The notes under the pieces are model-generated. The model had not been told where the DNA came from, searched no databases, and saw only the letters and a program-made list of their open reading frames with translations. Below, one piece after another: positions 23,401 to 33,868 of a stretch of 64,000 bases of DNA (positions within the stretch are counted from its first letter, which is position 1; each line of letters starts with the position of its first letter). This stretch comes from Calamus simplicifolius (Eukaryota; Streptophyta; Magnoliopsida; Arecales; Arecaceae): NCBI GenBank assembly GCA_900491605.1, contig UESW01003834.1:2361679-2425678 (forward strand), in the 5' to 3' direction. The translations under genes were made by a program, and so were the position numbers.

Positions 23401-25103
23401 TCAATTTAAGGATTTGATACCTTGGTCTCAGACTTGGTACAACCCAAAGTTACCATTCTTTTTGGTTCGCACAACCAAAAAGTTTTGCTGTGGGTCTACA
23501 AGAAGATAAAAAAATAAGGAATTGTATCAAGAACTATGTAAAAAAAAAAAGAATATCCTCAGGTTTTGAAGGATTTTTTTGTATATAATTCTACAGAATA
23601 TTTTTCCCATTTGATCTTTTTGGACCTTCTGGCCCCACCCTGAATTGCTCATAATCAGAATCGTACATAGCCTGTTCCTGGGCGAATTGATCCAGTTGGA
23701 GCTTCTCATTTTCCTATTGAAAAATCTTTTTTTTCCAGTTGAGTTATTTATCTAAGGCTTAAGGGCAAGACATGGCTCTACCTACCATACCAACAGATTT
23801 GTGTTTTTAACTTGTTATTGTTTGAGTTGCTTAACTCCTTTTTTTGTTTTATAATCTGATGGAAATTTTTTATATAGCAATAATCCCTCTAGTCAGTATT
23901 ATGTATTTGCATAGTGGCAATTTTTATGTTCTCACGAAGTACTTAATGGAAGATATGTTTATTTTTGCTCATCAAATGTGTTAGTTTAATGTGTCAAGTG
24001 ATTGATTTATTTTTGTTTTCCCTTCAGTGTGTCATAAATCATCAAGCACTTCCCTGCCTTCTGAGTCTTTTGACCCAAAATCATAAGAAAAGCATCAAGA
24101 AGGAAGCTTGCTGGACTATTTCAAATATTACTGCTGGGAACAAGGATCAAATACAGGTATGGTATAAGAAAGTGAATTTTATGTTGTTTATGTGTTATAG
24201 ATTAGGATATTTGCAGGCCACCTTGGTTGACTTTTAGACCAAGTTTGTGACAATATCCTAAGTGAGTAAAATCAGTTGCTGCAAAAATTTGAAGTTATTG
24301 TGGAATTATGGTACTTGAGCCAAGATATCTAAAAGTGGATATTGTACTGCATCAATTTGTATTATGCTAAGTGGCTGATTGTGGGTGACTGACCTAATAA
24401 TTAATTGTCACTGAATTGTTCTCCTCATCCATTGCTCCATAACTTCCGATGATCATCATGGATAAACCTTTTTGTCAATCTTTAATCACAGGCTGTCATT
24501 GTGGCTGGCATCATTGGTCCTCTGGTACATTTGCTCCAGACAGCCGAATTTGACATCAAGAAGGAGGCTTCATGGGCTATTTCAAATGCTACTTCAGGCG
24601 GTACCCATGACCAGATAAAGTATATTTCTGCCAGTTTAAACTTCAACTATTAAACTAGTATCTGTCTATTGGAGGCTTAGGTTTCTTTATTGTCTCCTTG
24701 ACATTATTGGTTGTAATGTGTTTACCATAGGTTCTTGGTGAGCCAAGGCTGCATCAAGCCCTTGTGTGATCTTCTTGTTTGTCCAGATCCTAGGATCGTT
24801 ACAGTCTGTTTGGAAGGCCTTGAGAACATATTGAAGGTTGGTGAAAGTGAGAAGAACTTGGGTACCACTGGAGGAGTGAACCTTTGTGCCCAGATGATTG
24901 ATGAAGCTGAAGGTTTAGAGAAGATCGAGAATCTGCAGAGCCATGATAACACTGAAATCTATGAGAAGGCTGTGAAGATCCTTGAAACTTATTGGCTAGA
25001 GGAGGAAGATGAAACCATGCCTTCGGGGGATGCTGCTCCATCGGGATTTCGCTTTGGCAATGAGCAGCTCTCTGTGCCTTCTGGTGGATTCAAATTCAGC
25101 TGA
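20459..25103 (+). CDS. IMPA: Importin subunit alpha (karyopherin alpha), ten coding exons, one apparent frame break
   Basis: Nuclear import adaptor: it binds classical NLS cargo through armadillo repeats and importin beta through its N-terminal IBB domain. Exons: 20459-20668, 20888-20984, 21070-21161, 21263-21394, 21565-21750, 21839-22002, 22111-22188, 24028-24156, 24492-24619, 24731-25103; all introns are GT-AG. Exon 1 (70 codons) is the basic IBB (RREDNMVEIRKSRREESL). The ARM repeats show the Trp/Asn array that binds NLS: AAWALTNIASG, AVWALGNVAGD, ATWTLSNFCRG, ACWALSYLSDG, ACWTISNITAGN, ASWAISNATSGG. The C-terminus has YEKAVKILETYW and an acidic tail. The summed length is one base short of 529 codons plus stop: exon 7 ends ACA-AG where the family expects one more base before Cys-Val-Ile of exon 8. 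This is either a sequence error or a real frameshift. Exon 1 is markedly GC-rich, as in many monocot genes. Confidence 0.93.
22189..24027 (+). other. Importin alpha intron 7 (1.8 kb)
   Basis: The longest intron, running from the GTATAT donor after exon 7 to the CCTTCAG acceptor of exon 8. It is T-rich and no further importin exon is visible. An open stretch at 22433-22768 has no family resemblance. No transposon ends were found. Confidence 0.75.
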
Positions 25104-25410
25104 AGGTAGGTTGATGACTATTGTTGTTTCTTATTTGGTTATATAAATCAGCTTTGTTCTCTGTTTCCTTGGTAATTTTTTTAAAAAAATTAACCCCTTC
25201 TGAAAAAAAAAAAAAAAAAACTAACCCTTTGGTGTGCTTATGTGCAGGGGTTTCTCATCTAGCGTTGCAGAAGAACTGCCCCAGCTTTGGCGATTGGGAA
25301 GTGGTTGGTCGGTTGGGAAGTCTGGTGATGTTGGTCTGAGTCCTGTCAGTCCAGTCTCGTGTGTGGTTGAGGCATTGCTGCTATAAATAAAGTGGGTTTT
25401 CTAATGGAGA
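25104..25410 (+). other. Importin alpha 3' UTR with probable intron and polyadenylation signal
   Basis: Right after the stop, AGGTAGG at 25104 to TGTGCAG at 25247 forms a plausible GT-AG intron in the 3' UTR. AATAAA lies at 25385-25391 inside CTATAAATAAAG. Neither can be confirmed without transcripts. Confidence 0.45.
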
Positions 25411-27375
25411 CATCAAAGACCTTTACTGTTTCTATGGCAATTTCATGATCTGGTCACAAAAGTTCGTGCCTGGCAATTAGAGGGTGGCTGGTCAGAAGGG
25501 ATGGTTACCTCCTTTTCAAAATGTGGAAGGGTAAAAAGGCCTGTCCTACTAAATTTCAAGGGTATTTTGTTGCATGTGATAAGCACAGGTTACAATCTTT
25601 TGCCTCCTGTATAGCGCGAGTAAAAGAGTGATTTTTGTAAGGTCTATAAAATTACTTTTGGTGAGGTTTTGTTTCCAAGGATTTCTCATTATGACATCTC
25701 TGTAATGCATATATTTGTAGGTTGTTGTGAGGAAGTTTGTATGCAAACAGAGAAATGAAGTATATTATTAGTGTCTCATTTTAAGTTTCAGAATTAAATT
25801 CTTGGTAATTTTATGATTTAGTTGTCTGATGTTATTAGTTCTGTTCTTCTGCATGATGGTTCGCATAATCTTTAGTGATTGTTGTTTCATCTTCACGTGG
25901 TTGTGTTAACCATGTTCTGAGAGTTATTGGAATTTTATGATTATTTTATTTGATAAAATCCTCTAATTAATAGTGGAAATAAATGAATCTAACAAGTAGT
26001 CAGCTGTTTATAAATTGTTGTATTTGCAGGTGAATTAACTAGAATATTCAATTATTTATGAATCTTACTATTTAATTCAAATTACTCATAATTTATTCTA
26101 GAAAATCTCTCCCATTATTCTTTTGTAATTAATTGCATTGAATAATCATTTTTTTACTATTTTAATATGTTATTGGAGTTCTCTTTAAATTTTGGAGGTA
26201 GTTCTCTGAATTCTGACTCTTAGCATCCTGTTGAGCTGTTGCCTTTCTAGCTTGCTAAAAATTAACTGAGACCAATTTTCTGACCCTTTTCCCTTGGCAA
26301 CCTGCGGCTTTTCTTGTTCATCCTCTTGTAACACCATCACAACATATTTTGGTCCCTATTTTTTTAGCACCTGCGTTGGATTGGCATAATGGTTTCCTTG
26401 TGTTGCCTCTTGCCAGAAAGCAAATTTATTTTTCAGCCACGGAAGGTTGGGCCAATGAGCAATGGAATTGTTTGCTGATGTTTTATATATTGTCAGACCC
26501 CATGTTGGAGTGCCTGAAGTTGGTTTTTGAAAAAAAGTTTCCTCACCGGTGCTCCATGGAAGGGAGAACAGCCCAAAAGTTATGGACTATTACACAGCAT
26601 ACAGTCAATGTCCAAACCCTCAAGCAGTCACCTTCCAGCAAAGCCAATGGTGAAAGTATTAACCATCACCCTCTCCATTGTCCTTTTCCCATTGTTCTTT
26701 TCCCAGAGGTGTCTGCAAGCGTGTTAGCTGTTTGAGAATTAAAGGCGGAGAAGGATCCTTGCTCTCTCTCTCTCTCTCAACAGACTGAGGAACAAACGGT
26801 ACCTTCCAAGTTTTCCCAAAGCATTGGATCTATCAGCTCTAGCAGTGCGTTGGCAACTCTGGAAGGAAGGAACTATAGAAATTTTACATAAGAAAACTTC
26901 AGCTTATTCCATTCTTGTAGCGGCCGTGACGCTATTTGCTTTCTGGTGCAACAATTGTAAAGAAAGCAAGATTAAAGAACATAACACCTTGCTGAATGAA
27001 CTTAACGTAGGCTTGTAAATTCCTAATTTTTACTCGGTGGAAGTTGGGTAGAGGAGCCATTGTGGTTCCTTCTCTCCGTTTTCTTCTCAAAGAAATCTGG
27101 CAAGAAGTCTATTCTTCATGGAGCAGAGCACACATTTCAGCGTGAGGAGGAAGAAGCAATTCCACATATATATTTTCCTTTCAAAGGAGCTGCTATCTTC
27201 CAAAGGTCCTTGAATTCTTTCCAATGATCTCCCCAGTGTTCAGAAGAACATGCACAGAAATTTCCAGATAGGGTGTCCTCTCCATCAATCAATTTTCCTC
27301 AACATTTCCATCCCCCCCCAACGTGAGGTGGTCGCTAGCCAACCAGCCACATTTCCGTACCTTTTGTTTTAAAAA
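25411..27375. other. Intergenic region without recognised gene
   Basis: AT-rich unique sequence. Open stretches at 26349-26735 and 26824-27018 have no recognisable domain, are short, and lack clear splice or start context. A CT microsatellite lies at 26762-26779. Confidence 0.55.
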
Positions 27376-27384
27376 TATAAAAAG
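27376..27384 (+). promoter_or_regulatory. Possible TATA box of Bowman-Birk inhibitor gene
   Basis: TATAAAAAG lies 187 bp before the ATG. It is the best TATA match in the upstream 250 bp, but a leader of that length is at the long end for a small secreted-protein gene. Confidence 0.4.
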
Positions 27385-27562
27385 AAGAGATAACCATTGG
27401 CTGACTCATAGCCAGCGTATCCCTCCATCACATGTAATTAAAAAAAAAAAAATAGAAAGAAGGGATAACAATTGACCGACTTCTCCAAGGCCCGGCCTTG
27501 CAATAAATAAAGAAGGACGCGGCGAGGAGAAGGGGCAGAAAGCGGAGCGAGGGGTTGTTGAG

Positions 27563-28025
27563 ATGAAACGCAGAAGCGGAATGAGAAGTTCTTCGGTGGC
27601 AGTGGCTATCATCTACTCGATGGCTGCCTTCTTCGCCACTCTCTCCTTCGCCCAGCCCGACCTCAACTCCCAGCTTCCAATCACCGACGGTGATTTAGTC
27701 TCGAATTCGTCGCCATTCTAGTACTACTTTTTTTTTTTTCTCTCAGGTACGTACATTTGGGGCTTACTGTTAATTGTATTGCGAGGTAGAACATGAAGGT
27801 CGGGACAAGGGAAAGCCATGGCCGTGCTGCGATAGATGCGGTGGGTGCACCAGGCTTACTCCGCCGGAATGCCAGTGTTGGGATCTCACAAGAGCCTGCC
27901 ATCCCATGTGCAAAGAATGCGTTCGGTCACCACTTAGCGTCGAGCCGCTCCTTTACCAGTGCATGGACCGGATCGCCGACTTCTGTAAGATCCGTTGCAA
28001 GTCGGCAACGATAAGCAATTTGTGA
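27563..28025 (+). CDS. BBI: Bowman-Birk type serine protease inhibitor, two exons
   Basis: Exon 1 is 27563-27689, donor GTGATT; exon 2 is 27790-28025, acceptor GAGGTAG. The spliced frame is 363 bases, or 120 residues plus stop. Residues about 1-30 form a secretion signal (basic start, then VAVAIIYSMAAFFATLSFA). The mature part has the dense Cys pattern of Bowman-Birk inhibitors: WPCCDRCGGCTRLTPPECQC, then CHPMCKECVRSPL and YQCMDRIADFC. These are small disulfide-locked inhibitors of trypsin-like proteases, usually for defence or seed protein protection. The first reactive loop is CTRLTPPEC: Arg at P1 fits trypsin, but P1' is Leu where most family members have Ser. The second loop does not look like a standard inhibitory loop, so it is probably single-headed. 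An alternative acceptor at 27746 would put exon 2 out of frame. Confidence 0.85.
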
Positions 28026-28168
28026 CGAACAATGCGTTGCTGCTGCTTTGTTTTCGTTTGTGATATTTTTTTTTTAGTACATTTGGCATCTTAAATTAAT
28101 CAAAATTTGCTTATGCTTCCGTGTAAAAGGTTTTCTTCAAATTTTGTTGGTTGCTTTTTAGACTTTTA

Positions 28169-28459
28169 GGGTGTGTTTGATATGGTGGATAAAGGGAGAT
28201 ATCCCCGGATATCTTTCTTTATCCTCAAATACTATAGCTACAGGGATAGTGTTGAAAAAGTTTAACCAGAAGGGATAACCCATGTTTAACCATGGGTTAT
28301 CCCTGGACTTATTCCATAGGGAATCCAGGAATAACTAAAGTTATCCCTTGATGGCATAGTGGTAATTTTAAAAAGGTGCTTATCCCCTCAGCTATCCCCT
28401 GGATAAATGCTATTCTGTACATTTATCCAGGGATAGCCAAAAAGCTATCAAACACTACC
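28169..28459. mobile_element. Tourist-like MITE, copy 1
   Basis: 291 bp with ends GGGTGTGTTTGATA and TATCAAACACTACC (imperfect inverted repeats) flanked by TTA on both sides (28166-28168, 28460-28462). The 3-bp TTA duplication and GG..GTGTTTG ends fit the PIF/Harbinger Tourist group. The inside is full of GGATA/TATCC words. No coding capacity. Confidence 0.82.
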
Positions 28460-28552
28460 TTAAGATGATGAAGGCTTTGGAGAAAGTAGTTTTGGTGATC
28501 TGAGTCGAATATGTTGACCATCCCTCGTTCCAATGTCAATTAGTTGGTCTAA

Positions 28553-29395
28553 CTATGGTTTTAAAAATCGGACCGGATCAATCTGTCTTCGGTTTTATTA
28601 TTAAAGCTAATTTTTATATGATTAAATGAAAATTAAAAAAATTTGTTGAATCGTTGGGTTTTGAAGAATCGATTCAATCCCAATTTTTAGACTTTTAATT
28701 TTAATAAATAAAATTAGGATTCATTTTTTTTGAGCTCAACTTATATTCTAAACCATGAATGAAAGAACAGAATGACAACCATGGAGATTAAAAGACAAGA
28801 AGTGGAAAAGGAAGGAGGTAGCTCCCATGGAAATGAAGATGCTATGGTAGTCGAAGGAGATCGAAGCGAAGGAAGCAGGGAAAGACATGGAGATTGGTGC
28901 CATAGATTTGAACCTCGATTGTGGATTTGATGAGGAGGCGGGTAGTGACGGAGGGAGACGAAGAGATATGTAGTAAAAGAAGGAAGACAATGATGTGTTG
29001 GAGATCAAGGCAAGAATGATCGGTGGATGGATAAGGGTAAGAAAAGAAGTAAAAAAAAAGAGAGAGAAGAAGTTTTTGGAAAGTGGTTGGCGATTTTGGA
29101 TTCTTTATTTTAATAAGGATATCATGTTTTATAAAAAATATTATAAATTAATTAATCAGAAAGAGAGTAAGGCCTTCAATTTTTTTATCAGTAATTTATT
29201 AATTTAGAAACTTTGACCGCAAGAACTCATTTATTTTAGCCAAAAAAATAAAAATCTTGAACAAAGTTAGAAAGATATTTATATTTTATTATTTTTATAT
29301 TATTAAATTTAAAATTAATTATGATATCATTTAGTTCGATGATCCACGACACAATGCCAAGCAATTCGTTGTTCGGTTCAATTTTCAAAACATTG
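28553..29395. mobile_element. Non-autonomous TIR element, about 843 bp
   Basis: The left end (CTATGGTTTTAAAAATCGGA) and the reverse complement of the right end (CAATGTTTTGAAAATTGAAC) match imperfectly, and GGTCTAA flanks both sides (28546-28552, 29396-29402). A 7-8 bp duplication would fit the hAT superfamily, but the ends are degenerate. The open stretch inside on the minus strand shows no transposase motif. Confidence 0.5.
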
Positions 29396-29623
29396 GGTCT
29401 AAGTAAAGCATGTGCAAAATACTTTAGTAGGCCTACTCCGATGAATCAAAATAACCCCAAGTTGGCCCATTTGCATCCGTATTGCATCTTTTTTTAGGTT
29501 GACAAAAGCTACCGAAACAAGCCTTAGCTGACCATATCACTACGGAGTTTTTTTATTTATTTTTTGGTTAATAAAAATTAAAGATTTAAGATTTCAAGAA
29601 AACAATCCCTTCAACAATCATAA

Positions 29624-29973
29624 GATAGTGTTTGATAGAAAAAATATTATCCATGGATAAGTGTACGGGATAGAGTTTATCCCCTGGCTATCCCTAGGGA
29701 TATCCCTTGGCTATCCCATTGATCATATCAAATGCAAAAAGGTAAATCCATAGGATAACTTTTTTTACTCTTATTTGGAGGGATAACCAGCTATTCCTGC
29801 ATTTTCTAGGGAATAAATTGAGGGGATATCCCATGGTTAATCATGGTTAATCATGGATTATCCCTTTGGTTAACTTTATTCCCAGCTATCCCTTATAGTT
29901 ATGGCTTTTGAGAATAAGAGGAGATATCCAGGACCCTGGATATCCCCGCTTATCCCTTATTTCAAACACTACC
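29624..29973. mobile_element. Tourist-like MITE, copy 2, inverted relative to copy 1
   Basis: 350 bp with ends GATAGTGTTTGATA and TTTCAAACACTACC flanked by TAA (29621-29623, 29974-29976). The sequence near its right end (AGATATCCAGGA, TATCCCCGCTTATCCCT) is the reverse of the start of copy 1, so the two are the same family in opposite orientation. Confidence 0.8.
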
Positions 29974-29976
29974 TAA

Positions 29977-31499
29977 AAGTTGATTATATAAGTTGGTAAG
30001 AAAAATTGGTCACCTATTGAGCAATCGGATTAGCCAAAAAGTCTACTACTTGATTGGCTTCTCTTTATATACATAAATATCTTGAGTGTTTACATGTTGA
30101 TTGACTATTTGTCCAAAAGTTATAATTGTTGAGTAGATTGTAATTGTTGAGTTACCTTTTAAAGTAATTCTGGGATGCTGAAATATTTCAATGGCTATGC
30201 TCAACCCATACTAGGCCTCTGCTGATTCTGCCTAAGGAACCGAAGAGGTTGAAAAAGATATAGCTAGTGCAAGAAAGATACAACCATGATAATCTTTTAT
30301 AACTATTCCTGCTCTAAATGTTTAAGGATGTATTAAACTATTAAAATTGACCTTTATACGTTCTAATTAAAGAAATGACTAAGAAAAAGTTTTGTAAAGG
30401 AATTCATATTCTCATGTGGAGGAAAGCCTTAGATATCGAACATTCTAGATGTTCTTGAGGTGATCAAATTAGTGATTCATTGGCTTGAGTAATAGCTTTC
30501 CTTGCTGTCTAAACTGGATTGAAGGATTTGTTTGAGAAGTATGCTTCATTTCAACTCTTTCAAATCCATCAAAGGATGTAAGAGAGAGTGAATTGATTCT
30601 TGCTCATATCCTCGTCATGAGCTCAATTATAAGAACAAGTGCTAAACTTGTTGGTCTGAAATGAAAGTGTCAAAAACATGATGGTTTAAATAGGCCTAAA
30701 TTGACTTGAAATTTTGATATTAAAAAAAAAAAAGATAGAAAGATTAATTAGATTGACAACACCTCTTATAGACAATAGAAATAAAGGAGATTTTAGAAAA
30801 TATAAGAGATGACATAGGAAGAATAGAAGACCCACCGATGATCCTTTAATTTTCAAATCAATTTTGCATCTGAATAAGTTAATAGCTTAGATTAATATTT
30901 AGGTTACCAGCAACGAATATCCCTATAATTAATCTTTCCCTCCAGCAGAGTATTAACAATTTTCTATACCATAAGAGAACAAAAAATTGCTAAAAAAGAT
31001 TGTGATTCCAAACACCACTCTCAACAGTTAGATTATTAGCAGTAAATAAGTTAGAGATAGCTTCGGAATCAAACACAAAAGGTTACCTATCAAAGAATGG
31101 CTAAGTCTCAATCTTGATGGAGATTCTACTGCCGATAGATTATAATATATGCATTGTTAAGGAAAAAGTGATCCTATAGATAATCTTCCACATTGTTGAT
31201 ACATTCCTAAGAGGAACATATAATTAACAACTCCAATCATTTTGGAAGTTACACTTAGCATAGAATATTTAGGCACAAAAACTTTGAGCGTGTAGTAGCA
31301 ATCTCTTATATTCCGCTCTACCAAAACCTCCCACCACTTATCAACAACTGGCAAGCAAAACCTCCTTCATCCTATGGTTTACAAATGGTGTCTTAGGAGA
31401 TAGTGTGAAAATCCCTCTTCTCAAAATCATGGCCCCATGAAAAGCTTTTAACCCCCATAGAGAATCATACTCCAAAATTGTAAGGCACCATATCATTAA
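29977..31499. other. AT-rich sequence without recognised gene
   Basis: No intact gene. From about 31150 to 31500 the minus strand has open pieces (KWWEVLVERNIRDCYYTLKV) that may be the decayed downstream end of the LINE, but no diagnostic motif is left. Confidence 0.45.
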
Positions 31500-32398
31500 C
31501 AATAACATAAGATGGTATAACATAAAGAATTAACCTTATAAGAGCCATCCTCCTAGGGAACAAAATAACCCTCTACGTTTACGTATTCAGTCTATCATAA
31601 ATCTTATCTTTAAATGGCAATAAATTAGCCTGATTTATTTTCAAATCGTGAAAGGTGAGCTAACTATAGGGCTTTAAAAAGTACAATTCAAACATATTGG
31701 CTCCAATTTGGTCAGTCAGTAAATATAGCTAAATCAATGGTCCAGTTTAGCCTAAAAATTGATGATGTTTTAACTTTTAATTTATCTACCCACCTATCAT
31801 TGCATTGGCCTATGATCAGCATTTTAGCACATAAGATGAATAAATATCAAGAAAAAAAGATATCCTTGTTGTAATCGCATAGATAATCTTAAAAAGCAAC
31901 GGGTGTACCATTCATCAATATAACGAACTCAAGCTTGTATATACAACCAAATATCTTATTAATCACCCTAGGTGAAAAATTGAGATGATGGAGTGCTGCA
32001 GCTAAATATCCCCAGTTTACTCTATTGTATGCCTTTTTTATATCAAGTTTTATAGCCATTAGTGGTCTCTTCTTTGGTGCCTGCTGAAATAAGTCAATGA
32101 CTTCTTATGTTAGCAAGATGTTGTCAGTATACTCCTTTCCCTTGACAAATGCCTCCTGCTCCATAAACATTAGCTTATGTATAACTTTTCAGATTCTATT
32201 AGTAAGAATCTTTGCAACTAAATTGTAAATAGTATTATAGATACTGATTTGCTAATAATGAAAATGGTTTATAAGATTAGAGCATTTAGGGATCAATACA
32301 ACAATGTTGCTTTCCATACCTTAAGCATTATTGCTTCCTAAAAGAACTGTTTGATTACTAAATAGATATCCTTGCCAATTATGCCCCAAAACCCCTTA
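31500..32398 (-). pseudogene. Non-LTR retrotransposon (LINE) reverse transcriptase fragment
   Basis: Minus-strand translation gives, in order, FWGIIGKDIYLVIKQFF, VVLIPKCSN, IYNLVAKILTNRI, EQEAFVKGK with TDNILL, MAIKLDIKKAYNRVNW and EFVILMNGTPVAF. These are the conserved RT blocks of plant LINEs. Stops and frame changes are frequent, and the FADD catalytic block is not recognisable. The 5' side is interrupted at 32399 by TatB. It is an old, dead fragment. Confidence 0.78.
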
Positions 32399-32403
32399 GG
32401 GTC
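32399..32403. repeat. TatB target site duplication, left copy (GGGTC)
   Basis: GGGTC precedes the LTR here and follows the right LTR at 44187-44191. Confidence 0.93.
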
Positions 32404-33431
32404 TGTTGCGGCCGAATCACATATGATGAACGTTGGGCAGGCTAGGATCACCGTGTGCGCAGAGAGGCCGCCGTCTTCCTCCGGGAGCCTGCAAAAAGTC
32501 CCGGACCGGTGGTTCCGGCGGGGACCCTCCGACGCCCAAGTTAGTGAGTCGTCAAACAAGGATATGATTTATGTAGAATTGTTCTAGAGGAAGTTCCAGA
32601 GAGAGTCCCCTTGCATGGAGCACGGGTCCTCTTTTTATACCTGTTGGGGATCCCGTTTACCTCGGTCTGTTGGAACCGTCGAATCCGTACTGTTGTGATG
32701 TTTCATCGAACGGCAAGTCGTTGGACTGTTGCTGGATAAGGGCCGCTTATAGCGGTAACTGCCTATCAGGCTAACACTTGCCCGTGATTTTGGTGAGCGA
32801 GGTGCTTAGATCGCGGGGCCGGCTGTATGAAATTTCATTGTGTATGTGGGAGATACTGCGGGCCGACGCTAGGGGCCGATGCCGAAGGCCGGAGCCAATG
32901 CAGGAGGCCGGAGTCAGAGTTCCAGCACAGGAGGTCGGCGCTAAGGATCGACGCTGGGGGCCGGCACTAGAGGCCGGAGCCAATGCAGGAGGCCGGAGTC
33001 AGAGTTCCAACACAGGAGGTCGGCGCCGAGGACCGACGCTGGGGGCCGGCACTAGAGGCCGACGCTGGACATCTGTCTTTGGTGTTAACGTGTAACTTTG
33101 ATGCCGACGCTGGGTGCCGGTCTTTGGTGCTGTTGCTGGAGGTCGACGCTGGAGGACGACACTGGAGGATGGCACTGGAGGCCGACGCTGAAGGCCGACA
33201 CTGGAGGACGGCACTGGAGACCGATGCTGGAGACCGACGCTGGAGACCGATGCTGGAGGCCGGCACTGGAGGCCGATGCTGGAGACCGACGCTGGAGGCG
33301 GCACTGGAGGCCGATGCTGGAGACCGACGCTGGAGGACGGCACTGGAGGCCTTGGGTTTTGTTGTCACATCATTGCTTTTGAAAACTGCGTAGAAGATAA
33401 TACTACCCCGGGGAAATGGCCAGCTGTATCA
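32404..33431 (-). repeat. TatB 3' LTR
   Basis: TGTTGCGGCC at the left and GTATCA at the right in plus orientation. Read in element sense it starts TGATAC and ends CAACA. A TATA box in element sense (TATAAAAAG) sits at 32631-32639. The part from 32860 to 33350 is a GC-rich minisatellite. Confidence 0.95.
32860..33350. repeat. TatB LTR minisatellite
   Basis: Tandem array of roughly 13-bp words (GACGCTGGAGGCC-like) that group into 39-bp units, with about ten RCCGAC cores. The matching array in the other LTR (about 43538-44105) is longer and more regular. Confidence 0.9.
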
Positions 33432-33868
33432 GATGCCCCCCCGCCCCTGAGATGGGTGAGCGTTTACTTACCCGCGAAAGGGGTGTGAATATCCTCTAGG
33501 TGGCCGGTTTTCGCGCCATTATTTCGCCTTTGTTGGGATTAGGGAGGATTTCCCTCGGGCAGTGCCATGAAAAGGCGAACGGTATCATTGCGATAAGGTT
33601 AACGCCCCCCTTTTCATTGGTGGTCTTTTCGAGCTTATCGCATTGGCAGGTCGTCGAAACGCCTTCCAACTGAAGATGGACGCATGGTCAAATCGGACGA
33701 TCGTGGGGTGTTTCGAGATGGCGTCATGAGGACAAATAGCCCTTATCTTCCTATCTTCCCCACTTCTTCCGTCGTCGCCCCCTTTTGAGTCCGCCAGCGT
33801 TTCTATCTCTCGTCCATTCTCTCCGTGCTCTGTTCTTGGCTCGAGTTTTTCTTTTCAGGTTAGTTCCC
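33432..33868. other. TatB polypurine tract and antisense-ORF leader
   Basis: Bases 33432-33450, read on the minus strand, are the polypurine tract TCAGGGGCGGGGGGGCATC. The rest up to 33868 has no gene. It would be the promoter and leader of the plus-strand ORF. CTTTTCAG|G at about 33852-33860 could be a leader splice acceptor. Confidence 0.6.

Noticed and set aside
26349..26735. Possible 128-codon gene between importin alpha and the inhibitor
   Set aside because: No domain, no clear promoter, AT-rich context, and no similar copy; not enough to call.
31157..31523. Minus-strand gene candidates near 31.2-31.5 kb
   Set aside because: Short, without domain; better explained as decayed LINE downstream sequence.
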